A stretch of 14,578 nucleotides of DNA from Christensenella sp. UBA1252 (GTDB taxonomy: Bacteria; Bacillota; Clostridia; Christensenellales; CAG-1252). This document shows, in pieces, positions 7,183 through 14,578 of the stretch. Where the stretch lies: NCBI GenBank assembly GCA_002308575.1, contig DBVY01000011.1, positions 1 to 14,578 of the forward strand, written 5' to 3'. The notes under the pieces are model-generated. The model did not search any database. It was given only the letters and a program-made list of their open reading frames with translations, and had not been told where the DNA came from. The first letter of the stretch is position 1; every line of letters starts with the position of its first letter. The position numbers were made by a program, and so were the translations under genes.

Positions 7183-8546
7183 TGCTTTTCGCGCAAATTT
7201 TTCTCGATCGCATAGATCCCGAGCGAACATTCGAGGCGCTTCTTCATCATTTCGCAACCCGCGCCGTACGGCGTCAAAAGGTCTTTTTCGTAATAGTGCG
7301 AAGCCGCCAAGCAACCCCCGCTACAATAATATTTGGCGAAACAGTTCTCGCATTTTTTCTTATTATTGACGGTAATTTCCGCAAATTCGCGAGGAATGGA
7401 CGAATCGAATTCCTTCGTCAAAACGTTGCCGATCTTGTAGCCCTCTTCCCCGACGAATTGGTGGCAGGGATAGACATCTCCGATCGGAGAAACGGCGAGA
7501 TACCCGCACCCCGCGGAGCAACCGGACAGACGCTTCATAATACAAGGTCCTTCTTCCATATCGATCATAAAATGGAAAAAGTTGAACCATTTGCCATTTG
7601 CGCGCCTTTCGATATAGGCTTCGGCAAGCTTGTCGTACTCCTTTAAGACCGCTCCGACCTTCTCCGCCGTGATTGCCATCGGATTATCGGGCGGCAGAAC
7701 GACGGGTTCGACGGAAATCTGATCGAAGCCCAAATCCGCCAAATAGAGGACGTCGGACGCAAAATCGAGGTTATACGCCGTAAACGTGCCGCGGATATAA
7801 TAACGCTTATCGCCGCGAACCGCGCGGAACTTTTTCGCATTCTCCGTGATCAGCTTATAGGCGTCCGTCCCGTTTCTCGTCTTACGCACGCGATTATGCA
7901 CGCATTCGCGCCCGTCTATACTGATTACGACGTTATCCATTTCACGATTCAGGTATTCGATGTTTTTATCGTTTAAGAGGATCGCGTTCGTCGTCATTGT
8001 AAAGGAGATCTCTTTCCCCTTTTCCGCCGCGCGGCGCTTGCCGTATTCGACGGTGTGCTCGACGACGGGCATATTCATCAAGGGTTCTCCGCCGAAGAAA
8101 TCGATTTCGAGATTTTTGCGCGTTCCGCTTTTCTCGATCAAGAGATCCACCGCCGCTTCCGCAACTTCGTTCGTCATATAGTCGCGCGCGGTATTATACG
8201 TTCCTTCTTTCGCGAAGCAGTATTGGCATTTTAAATTGCAATCGTGGCAGACGTGCAAACAAAGCGCCTTTACGATCGAAGACTTTTTATAAGGAAAGGT
8301 TTCGTCCTTCCCGAGAAGCCCCTGCGCTTCGAGCTCCGTCGCTTCGGACAATATCTCGTTTTTGTCCGCTTCGGATAACGCGGAAAAGTCCGCAAGCTCC
8401 TGCGGACTTAACTCTTCGTATTTGTTTTTCAAAACGAGATACGCGCTGCGATCTACCGAATGCAAACTGTTGCTGAAAGGATGGTAGATCAAATAAAAAG
8501 TTTCTCCTTTATAGGTAAAGGGGAAACAATGTGTGATAAGCCTCAT
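7179..8546 (-). CDS. scfB: SCIFF peptide maturase, radical SAM/SPASM thioether-forming enzyme
   Basis: This 455-residue enzyme should install a thioether cross-link in the scfA peptide. The N-terminal ~85 residues fit the RiPP recognition element seen in this family. The radical SAM motif is C103-x3-C107-x2-C110 in CNLKCQYC, followed by the SAM-binding FGGEP (151-155). The C-terminal SPASM-type region has C335, C343, C347, C361, C399, C402, C408, C412, C431 and C440, enough to hold two auxiliary iron-sulfur clusters. The pattern matches the characterised maturases CteB (Clostridium thermocellum) and Tte1186. The ATG lies 6 bases after the scfA stop with little ribosome binding site of its own, so translation is probably coupled to the precursor. 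Only one precursor gene is present beside it. Confidence 0.93.
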   Translation of the reverse strand: MRLITHCFPFTYKGETFYLIYHPFSNSLHSVDRSAYLVLKNKYEELSPQELADFSALSEADKNEILSEATELEAQGLLGKDETFPYKKSSIVKALCLHVCHDCNLKCQYCFAKEGTYNTARDYMTNEVAEAAVDLLIEKSGTRKNLEIDFFGGEPLMNMPVVEHTVEYGKRRAAEKGKEISFTMTTNAILLNDKNIEYLNREMDNVVISIDGRECVHNRVRKTRNGTDAYKLITENAKKFRAVRGDKRYYIRGTFTAYNLDFASDVLYLADLGFDQISVEPVVLPPDNPMAITAEKVGAVLKEYDKLAEAYIERRANGKWFNFFHFMIDMEEGPCIMKRLSGCSAGCGYLAVSPIGDVYPCHQFVGEEGYKIGNVLTKEFDSSIPREFAEITVNNKKKCENCFAKYYCSGGCLAASHYYEKDLLTPYGAGCEMMKKRLECSLGIYAIEKNLREKH

Positions 8547-8552
8547 TGAAAA

Positions 8553-8723
8553 TCAAAGTTGCTCTTTCTTTTCGACCGTGTTGATCCTTTCTTCTTGCTT
8601 ACAGGTTTGATTGCCGACGGTGCAGCTCGTTTTGCAAGCGGATTGGCAGCTGGATTGACATTCGCCGCAACCGATGACGGACGACTTTCTTTCAGTTTTT
8701 GCGATCGTGCTGATATGCTTCAT
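8553..8723 (-). CDS. scfA: SCIFF (six cysteines in forty-five) ranthipeptide precursor
   Basis: This small gene encodes 56 residues starting MKHISTIAKTERKSS, with the hallmark core CGECQSSCQSACKTSC (19-34) followed by TVGNQTC. The six cysteines are C19, C22, C26, C30, C34 and C41. The ATG is preceded by AAGGAG at 6-base spacing, and scfB follows 6 bases after the stop. In studied SCIFF peptides the maturase links the fourth cysteine to the threonine after the fifth cysteine; the equivalents here are C30 and T35. Family members usually end soon after the last cysteine, but this one continues with KQEERINTVEKKEQL. The 18-residue segment before the first cysteine would act as leader. Whether the product is exported is not visible; there is no signal peptide. 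Confidence 0.95.
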   Translation of the reverse strand: MKHISTIAKTERKSSVIGCGECQSSCQSACKTSCTVGNQTCKQEERINTVEKKEQL

Positions 8724-8740
8724 ACTATTCTCCTTGGATC

Positions 8741-8754
8741 GGCGGTTCCCCGCC
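8741..8754 (-). promoter_or_regulatory. GNRA-capped hairpin in the scfA 5' leader
   Basis: On the minus strand GGCGG (8750-8754) and CCGCC (8741-8745) form a 5-bp GC-only stem closed by the tetraloop GGAA, a GNRA-type loop. It lies within the predicted leader of about 40 bases, a few bases upstream of the AAGGAG ribosome binding site. It is not followed by a U tract, so it is not a terminator. It could stabilise the mRNA 5' end or tune initiation; that is inference. Confidence 0.5.
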
Positions 8755-8770
8755 CTTTGTTTCTTTGAAA

Positions 8771-8799
8771 ATTATAGCATACGCACGAGCATTTTTCAA
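8771..8799 (-). promoter_or_regulatory. Predicted strong sigma-A promoter of scfAB
   Basis: On the minus strand a -35 box TTGAAA (8794-8799) and a perfect -10 box TATAAT (8771-8776) are spaced by exactly 17 bases. TG plus one base precedes the -10, giving an extended -10. The -35 box contains the stop codon of the upstream membrane-protein gene. Transcription should start near 8764, about 40 bases before the scfA ATG. Confidence 0.88.
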
Positions 8800-9191
8800 G
8801 CGATTTTCGGGCTCTTTTTAACGTTTACGGCGATCACGCCGCAAATCACACCGACCGCCGCGCTCGTTACGAAATCGATCCAAGAAAGGTTGCTCCAAGA
8901 AAGTTCACCCGAAATCAGAGAAAAAACCAAAAAGGAAAAGAAGACGTACAGAAGCCCCGCGATCAATCCTTTGAGCCACCCCGCTTCACCGCCTCGGCGA
9001 AAGCCGACGAGCGTTCCGATCAAAACGCTGGCGATCTTGATCCCCTGATTTGCGTAAGCGATCCCCGTTTCGTTGATATCCGTCGATTTGACGATCAGCG
9101 CAAAAATAAGGACGAAGATCATCGAGCAAAGGATCGCTATGACGACGGTTTTCACAATATCCAAGATCCATCTGACTGCACTTTTTTCCAT
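8796..9191 (-). CDS. TIGR04086-family small integral membrane protein, function unknown
   Basis: This 131-residue protein starts MEKSAVRWILDIVKTVVIAI and has four hydrophobic segments, at about 10-34, 49-64, 72-94 and 105-123. A basic FRRGGEAGW loop sits between the second and third, and the C-terminus is lysine-rich. Length, topology and position beside scfA match TIGR04086, a clostridial family noted next to SCIFF genes; the assignment is from recall, not a search. The ATG at 9191 is chosen because GGAGG lies 5 bases upstream. An in-frame GTG at 9197 overlaps that site and is rejected. No enzymatic motif is visible. It may serve export or insertion with the neighbouring Sec proteins, or the SCIFF peptide itself; neither is shown. 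Its start lies 47 bases after the yajC terminator, without a recognisable promoter. Confidence 0.8.
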   Translation of the reverse strand: MEKSAVRWILDIVKTVVIAILCSMIFVLIFALIVKSTDINETGIAYANQGIKIASVLIGTLVGFRRGGEAGWLKGLIAGLLYVFFSFLVFSLISGELSWSNLSWIDFVTSAAVGVICGVIAVNVKKSPKIA

Positions 9192-9238
9192 AAGCACCTC
9201 CGCTCGATTGATATGCGGCGAAAGCGGCGCTTATGCAT

Positions 9239-9277
9239 AAAAAAAGCGTTCTTCCACTCAAACGAATGAAAGAACGC
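9239..9277 (-). terminator. Rho-independent terminator after yajC
   Basis: On the minus strand GCGTTCTTTCATT (9265-9277) pairs with AGTGGAAGAACGC (9246-9258) around the 6-base loop CGTTTG. This gives a 13-bp stem with a few G-T pairs, followed by seven U residues (9239-9245). It lies about 20 bases after the yajC stop codon and should make yajC a single-gene transcript. Confidence 0.92.
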
Positions 9278-9295
9278 CTTTGGTTTTTAAAAGGA

Positions 9296-9700
9296 TCAGA
9301 TCGAATCGTCCTTCTTGTCATCGGACGAAGCGTCTTCGGTCGGCTCCGCATCCACGTCGCCTTCGGCGGCTTTTTCGACGTTATTACCCGCCATTTGGGG
9401 CGCGTCGAGGTTTAAACCGATGCCTTCGCGGTTGATCACGATGATAACGGGAGTGCCCTTCGCGCCGATATCGATTTCGAGCGTGTTATCCGTGTTGATC
9501 GCAACGACGGTGCCGACGAGTCTGCCGATCGTCATAATGCGCGTTCCGACTTTGATCGCGTTTTGCATTTCCTGATACTCTCTTTGCTTCTTCTTCTGCG
9601 GAATAATGGAAATCGCCATCATACCCACGAAAAGGACGAGGAGCACGACGATCATAATCCAACTTCCGGCATTGGTGTTTGCAGCTAAAAATCCGGTCAT
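9296..9700 (-). CDS. yajC: Sec translocase accessory subunit YajC
   Basis: YajC is a single-span membrane protein that associates with SecDF-YidC. The 134-residue protein has one membrane helix (about 13-33), then the basic segment PQKKKQREYQEMQNAIK. The YajC core follows: VGTRIMTIGRLVGTVVAINT with EIDIGAKGTPVIIVINREGI. From about residue 100 it carries an extra tail rich in Asp and Glu ending DDKKDDSI, making it longer than many YajC proteins. The ATG at 9700 follows an AAGGAG site about 10 bases upstream. The gene has its own promoter and terminator and is separated from secDF by the TIGR04086 and SCIFF genes. The final charged tail is probably cytoplasmic and disordered. Confidence 0.93.
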   Translation of the reverse strand: MTGFLAANTNAGSWIMIVVLLVLFVGMMAISIIPQKKKQREYQEMQNAIKVGTRIMTIGRLVGTVVAINTDNTLEIDIGAKGTPVIIVINREGIGLNLDAPQMAGNNVEKAAEGDVDAEPTEDASSDDKKDDSI

Positions 9701-9732
9701 AGTTTCAAATCTCCTTCATAAATCCTGTAAAG

Positions 9733-9761
9733 ATTATACACGAACGCTTGGTTTTTAACAA
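9733..9761 (-). promoter_or_regulatory. Predicted sigma-A promoter of yajC
   Basis: On the minus strand a -35 box TTGTTA (9756-9761) and a perfect -10 box TATAAT (9733-9738) are separated by 17 bases. Transcription should start near 9726, about 25 bases before the yajC ATG. The promoter lies downstream of the tgt terminator, so yajC is independent of the ruv/queuosine unit. Confidence 0.85.
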
Positions 9762-9784
9762 GCATATTTACATAGTTTGAGAAT

Positions 9785-9812
9785 AAAAACCGCTCGAACG
9801 CTTCGAATTCGG
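9785..9812 (-). terminator. Rho-independent terminator after tgt
   Basis: On the minus strand CCG (9810-9812) pairs with CGG (9790-9792). After a two-base AA bulge, TTCGA pairs with TCGAG/TTCGA sequence around a short GCG-centred loop. The stem runs into UUUUU (9785-9789). It starts about 16 bases after the tgt stop codon. The stem is less regular than the other two terminators but placement and U tract fit. Confidence 0.7.
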
Positions 9813-9827
9813 TCGATTTTCCTCTTT

Positions 9828-11099
<1,272 letters not shown>

Positions 11100-12122
11100 T
11101 TATAAAATCAAACACGCGTCGCCGAAACTGAAGAACCGATACTTCTCGTCTACCGCGTGCTTGTAGGCGGCAAGCGCTTCTTCTCTTCCCATCAGCGCGG
11201 ACACGAGCATCAAAAGCGTACTTTCGGGAAGATGGAAATTCGTGATCAGGCAATCCACGATCTTAAACTCATACGGCGGATAGATAAAGATATGGGTGTT
11301 GCCGCTTCCCGCCGCTACGACGCCTTTTTCGGTCGCCGCCGATTCGAGCGTTCGGACGGACGTCGTTCCGACGGAAATCACTCGCCTTCCCTCTTTTTTC
11401 GCAGCGTTGATCTCGTTCGCCGCTTCCTCGGAAATCTCGTAATACTCTTCGTGCATCTTATGGTCTTCGATGTTTTCCGCTTTGACGGGGCGGAACGTCG
11501 AAAGTCCGACGTGCAAAAGGATCTCGACGATCTTTACGCCTTTCGCTTTGATCCTTTCAAGGAGTTCGTTCGTAAAATGCAAACCGGCGGTCGGCGCCGC
11601 GGCGGAACCGTCGATCTTGCTGTAAACGGTTTGATAGCGGGATCCGTCTTTGAGTTTTTCTTTGATATAAGGCGGAAGCGGCATCGCGCCGACTCTCGCG
11701 AGAATATCTTCGAACACGCCGTCAAAACGGAATTCTACCACGCGCTCTCCTTCCTCGCCGCGATCGGTCACAACGGCGGACAATTCGGGAGAAAACTCGA
11801 CTTCCGCGCCGATCCCGAGCTTCTTCCCCGGGCGAACCAAACACTTCCAATGCGTGTAATCCAAGCGTTTCAACAGCAAGAATTCCACTTCGCCCGTATG
11901 TCCTTTGCGGTGACCCAAAAGGCGGGCGGGAATGACTTTCGTGTTATTGACGACGAGGACGTCACCCTCTTTCAAATAGTCGATCACATCGAAAAAATGC
12001 TTGTCGGTCAAAGAACCCGTTTTGCGGTCGATCACAAGCAAACGCGAAGAATCGCGCGGCTCCGCGGGATGTTGCGCGATCAATTCTTCGGGAAGTTCAT
12101 AATAGAAATCAGAGGTCTTCAT
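11100..12122 (-). CDS. queA: S-adenosylmethionine:tRNA ribosyltransferase-isomerase
   Basis: QueA transfers the ribosyl part of SAM to preQ1 in tRNA to form epoxyqueuosine. The 340-residue protein matches the family length and motifs: the N-terminal [20 protein letters not shown], then [16 protein letters not shown] and [13 protein letters not shown]. Near the C-terminus are [29 protein letters not shown] and [13 protein letters not shown]. The ATG at 12122 lies inside the end of ruvB, with a 14-base overlap, and has almost no ribosome binding site, so translation is probably coupled to ruvB. An upstream extension of the frame to 12251 is only ruvB read out of phase. Together with tgt it provides two of the queuosine steps; preQ1 synthesis genes are not in the window. 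Confidence 0.96.
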   Translation of the reverse strand: MKTSDFYYELPEELIAQHPAEPRDSSRLLVIDRKTGSLTDKHFFDVIDYLKEGDVLVVNNTKVIPARLLGHRKGHTGEVEFLLLKRLDYTHWKCLVRPGKKLGIGAEVEFSPELSAVVTDRGEEGERVVEFRFDGVFEDILARVGAMPLPPYIKEKLKDGSRYQTVYSKIDGSAAAPTAGLHFTNELLERIKAKGVKIVEILLHVGLSTFRPVKAENIEDHKMHEEYYEISEEAANEINAAKKEGRRVISVGTTSVRTLESAATEKGVVAAGSGNTHIFIYPPYEFKIVDCLITNFHLPESTLLMLVSALMGREEALAAYKHAVDEKYRFFSFGDACLIL

Positions 12123-13239
12123 CTTTATTTTGAGAAGCGGGATCCAAGCTTTCCAAGAATTGTTCTTTGGAAGGCGGCACACGGAATCCCAAATGTTTAT
12201 AGGCGGAAGACAGGCAGACCCTGCCGCGCGGCGTACGCGCGATAAACCCAAGCTGGATCAAGTAAGGCTCGTAAACGTCCTCGATCGTGGAAGGATCCTC
12301 GCCGATCGTTGCGGATAAGGTTTCGAGCCCGACGGGGCCGCCGCCGTGTTTTTTGATGATCGTCGTTAAAATCTCGCGGTCGATGCTGTCCAATCCGAGC
12401 GCATCGATCTCCAAAAGATCCAAACTCTTTTTCGCGGTTTCGCGGGTGATCACTTTTTCGTTTGCGTATTCCGAGAAATCGCGCACGCGTTTCAGCAAAC
12501 GATTTGCGATACGCGGCGTTCCGCGCGAACGGCTTGCGATCTCGATCGCCGCCTCTTTTTCGATTCCGATTTCGAGAAGGCGCGCGCTACGCGTCACGAT
12601 TTTCGCAAGGTCTTCGGGTTTATAGAGTTCCAAACGGCACATGACGCCGAAACGATCGCGGAGAGGCGCGGTCAACATACCTGCGCGCGTGGTCGCGCCG
12701 ATCAACGTAAACCGTTTGAGCGGAATGCGAATGCTCTTGGCGCTCGGTCCTTTTCCGACCACGAAATCGAGCATATAATCTTCCATTGCGGGATATAATA
12801 TTTCTTCTACGGCGTGGGAAAGACGATGGATTTCGTCAATAAACAAGACGTCGCCCTCGTACAAATTCGTCAGCATTGCGGCAAGATCCGCCGCCTTTTC
12901 GATCGCGGGACCCGAGGTCACTTTGATCTGCGAATTCATTTCGTTTGCGATGATATGCGCGAGCGTCGTTTTTCCGAGCCCCGGAGGTCCGTACAAAAGC
13001 ACGTGATCCAACGCTTCGCCGCGTTTTTTGGCGGAATGGATAAAAACGGACAAGTTGGCTTTTACCTTTTCCTGCCCGACGTACTCCGCCATCGTTTTGG
13101 GACGAAGGGTGTTTTCGATCTCCTCGTCGTCCTCTTCGCGGCCGCTCGTTACGAGCCTGTCGCCCAACGAAGCGCTCGAAAGAAAGCCCCCGTCGGATGC
13201 GGCGCTCGTTATGAAGTTGTCCTCGTTTTCAAACATCAT
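12109..13239 (-). CDS. ruvB: Holliday junction branch migration ATPase RuvB
   Basis: RuvB is the hexameric AAA+ motor that drives branch migration of Holliday junctions with RuvA. The 376-residue protein has Walker [10 protein letters not shown] (84-92), Walker B VLFIDEIH (131-138), the sensor segment [11 protein letters not shown], and PLRDRFG with the likely arginine finger. A winged helix with [17 protein letters not shown] follows. About 40 residues of acidic, poorly conserved sequence precede the core motif [12 protein letters not shown], making it longer than the usual 330-345. Tandem ATG codons occur at 13239 and 13236; the first gives an ATGA overlap with ruvA and sits 8 bases after AAAGG. 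The end overlaps queA. Confidence 0.97.
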   Translation of the reverse strand: MMFENEDNFITSAASDGGFLSSASLGDRLVTSGREEDDEEIENTLRPKTMAEYVGQEKVKANLSVFIHSAKKRGEALDHVLLYGPPGLGKTTLAHIIANEMNSQIKVTSGPAIEKAADLAAMLTNLYEGDVLFIDEIHRLSHAVEEILYPAMEDYMLDFVVGKGPSAKSIRIPLKRFTLIGATTRAGMLTAPLRDRFGVMCRLELYKPEDLAKIVTRSARLLEIGIEKEAAIEIASRSRGTPRIANRLLKRVRDFSEYANEKVITRETAKKSLDLLEIDALGLDSIDREILTTIIKKHGGGPVGLETLSATIGEDPSTIEDVYEPYLIQLGFIARTPRGRVCLSSAYKHLGFRVPPSKEQFLESLDPASQNKDEDL

Positions 13240-13835
13240 TTATCCAACCTTTGCAAAACTTTCATCACAAGTTCGTTTACGTCTTTTACGTCCTTTCTCT
13301 GCGCGACCACCATCGAATAGGCGTCCGAGCGTTGGATCCCGAGCGTCGTTAAGACTTCCAAGGCTTCTTCCGCCATCGAATCGTTTTCGACCGAAGCAAA
13401 AGGCGCGTCCGAGAATGCCATCCGTAAGCCGTCGTCGCCGATATTTTCACGAAGTTCGACGATAATCCTCTCCGCGGTCTTTTTACCGATGCCCTTGACT
13501 TTGGAAAGGGATTTCGTGTCGCCCGAAACGATTGCCGCCGCAAGGGTCGAAAGCGGCGCGGACGAAAGGATCCCGATCGCCATTTTAGGACCGACGCCCG
13601 AAACGGTAATCAAACGCAAAAACATCTTCTTTTCGTCCTCGGAAGAAAACCCGTATAAGCTCATATCGTCTTCGCGAACGGCAAGGTGCAAATAGAGTTT
13701 CACGGTTTCGCCCGGCTTTCCCGCTTTGGCAACGGTATAGTTCGAAACGTTTACGAAGTAACCGATCCCATGATTCTCAACGACCATAAACCCGTCGCCG
13801 ATGCTATCCACTTTTCCGATGATATAAGCGTACAT
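13236..13835 (-). CDS. ruvA: Holliday junction DNA-binding protein RuvA
   Basis: RuvA binds four-way junctions as a tetramer and recruits RuvB. The 199-residue protein starts [16 protein letters not shown] with the N-terminal OB-fold. Two helix-hairpin-helix motifs follow: [13 protein letters not shown] (78-90) and [18 protein letters not shown] (113-130). The C-terminal three-helix domain (about 150-199, [17 protein letters not shown]) contacts RuvB. It starts 3 bases after the ruvC stop codon and its stop overlaps the ruvB start. Length and domain order are standard. Confidence 0.97.
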   Translation of the reverse strand: MYAYIIGKVDSIGDGFMVVENHGIGYFVNVSNYTVAKAGKPGETVKLYLHLAVREDDMSLYGFSSEDEKKMFLRLITVSGVGPKMAIGILSSAPLSTLAAAIVSGDTKSLSKVKGIGKKTAERIIVELRENIGDDGLRMAFSDAPFASVENDSMAEEALEVLTTLGIQRSDAYSMVVAQRKDVKDVNELVMKVLQRLDK

Positions 13836-13838
13836 AAT

Positions 13839-14330
13839 TTACATTCCGAATAACGATGTGAATTTGTTGGTTTGAGCGTGCGTCAAGGCAACGGCAAGCG
13901 CGTCCGCGGCGTCGTCCGGCTTCGGGATCGCTTGCAAGCGAAGGGTCTGTCGCACGACTTCCTGCATTTGTTTTTTATCCGCTTGCCCCCAACCCGTGAT
14001 CGCTTGTTTGATTTGGTTCGGGGTGTACTCGAACAATTTGTCGCAATACTCGATTGCGGTAACCAAGATCACGCCGCGCGCTTCCGCAACGGGGATCCCG
14101 GTCGTCTTGTTGTTTGAGAAAAACAATTCTTCCACGGCGATCTCGTCCGGCTTAAATCGGTCGAACAAAGTCAAAAGACCTTTACGGATCATTTGCAGGC
14201 GCAAAGGCGTTCGAACGCCGGCGGGCGTGTTGATCACGCCGTAATCCACCGCTCTGACCCGCCCTTTTTCGCTCTCTACGACGCCGTATCCGACGATCGC
14301 GAGACCGGGGTCGATCCCGAGAATGATCAC
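13839..14330 (-). CDS. ruvC: Crossover junction endodeoxyribonuclease RuvC
   Basis: RuvC is the dimeric resolvase that nicks Holliday junctions. The 163-residue protein has the catalytic residues D7 ([14 protein letters not shown]), E67 ([11 protein letters not shown]), D140 and D143 ([11 protein letters not shown]), with spacing as in the family. [18 protein letters not shown] matches the conserved DNA-contact region. The start is a GTG at 14328-14330 overlapping the proA stop codon by GTGA; an AGGTG element lies just upstream. A GTG start gives the family-typical N-terminus directly at the first strand. It is followed within 3 bases by ruvA. Confidence 0.96.
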   Translation of the reverse strand: MIILGIDPGLAIVGYGVVESEKGRVRAVDYGVINTPAGVRTPLRLQMIRKGLLTLFDRFKPDEIAVEELFFSNNKTTGIPVAEARGVILVTAIEYCDKLFEYTPNQIKQAITGWGQADKKQMQEVVRQTLRLQAIPKPDDAADALAVALTHAQTNKFTSLFGM

Positions 14331-14578
14331 TTACGCACCTGACCTTCGCCGACGACGACGTACTTTTCGCTGGTCAATTGTTTCAAACCGAGCGGGCCGC
14401 GCGCGTGCAATTTTTGGGTGCTGATCGCCATTTCCGCGCCGAATCCGTATTCAAAACCGTCCGTAAAGCGCGTGCTGGCGTTTACGTAAACAGCGGCGGA
14501 ATCCACGCCCGCCTTGAACGCTTCGATCGCTTCCGTGCTTGTGGAAATGATCGCGTCGCTGTGGTGCGTGCCGTATTT
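14327..14578 (-). CDS. proA: Gamma-glutamyl phosphate reductase, C-terminal part (cut by window edge)
   Basis: The last 83 residues are present, beginning [11 protein letters not shown] at the window edge. They contain [17 protein letters not shown] and [20 protein letters not shown], then end [11 protein letters not shown], the conserved ProA C-terminus. ProA reduces gamma-glutamyl phosphate to the semialdehyde in proline synthesis and is about 415-430 residues in full, so most of it lies beyond 14578. It is too short for the usual ORF length cut-off when truncated like this. The stop overlaps the ruvC GTG start (GTGA), placing a proline gene at the head of the ruvCAB genes. Confidence 0.95.
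   Translation of the reverse strand, partial: KYGTHHSDAIISTSTEAIEAFKAGVDSAAVYVNASTRFTDGFEYGFGAEMAISTQKLHARGPLGLKQLTSEKYVVVGEGQVRK

Noticed and set aside
9192..9197. GTG start two codons upstream for the TIGR04086 protein
   Set aside because: It overlaps the GGAGG ribosome binding site that serves the ATG at 9191.
11157..12245. A 362-codon plus-strand open frame opposite queA
   Set aside because: It is an antisense shadow of queA with no ribosome binding site or family features.

Overview
The window is a compact stretch of chromosomal housekeeping genes from a bacterium of the class Clostridia (Bacillota). All thirteen complete genes and both partial genes lie on the minus strand. The assignment rests on gene content. 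The SCIFF precursor/maturase pair and the TIGR04086 membrane protein sit beside split secD/secF genes and yajC, a neighbourhood known from Clostridia, and a HemZ-type radical SAM protein is also present. G+C looks moderate by eye. An uncultivated gut-type clostridial lineage is plausible, but the sequence alone does not name a genus. There is no mobile element, CRISPR array, tRNA or rRNA, and no gene-free stretch exceeds about 150 bases.

In transcription order (high to low coordinates) the layout is as follows. (1) The 3' end of proA overlaps ruvC, followed by ruvA, ruvB and queA, all overlapping or nearly touching. After a 150-base gap comes tgt, closed by an intrinsic terminator. This unit joins proline synthesis, Holliday-junction processing and tRNA queuosine modification. 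(2) yajC has its own near-consensus promoter and a 13-bp-stem terminator. (3) A small four-helix membrane protein (TIGR04086) follows. (4) scfA is a 56-residue six-cysteine ranthipeptide precursor, easily missed by gene callers, with a textbook promoter. scfB, its radical SAM/SPASM maturase, starts 6 bases later. (5) secD and secF have a promoter whose -35 box covers the scfB stop codon, and end in a strong terminator. (6) recJ, a metallo-beta-lactamase-fold hydrolase and hemZ are joined by ATGA overlaps. (7) rpsO has its own promoter and a GC-rich leader, and is cut by the window edge.

The most interesting part is roughly 7.1-9.8 kb. There the SCIFF peptide system lies inside the Sec accessory cluster (yajC, TIGR04086, scfA, scfB, secD, secF), with separate promoters for yajC, scfAB and secDF. 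The SCIFF family and its thioether chemistry are already described, so this is not a new system. Its physiological role, the job of TIGR04086 and the reason for the link to Sec remain unsettled. Local oddities are a 15-residue charged tail on the precursor, a GNRA-capped hairpin beside its ribosome binding site, and two genes (recJ and the TIGR04086 gene) that begin just after strong terminators with no visible promoter of their own.
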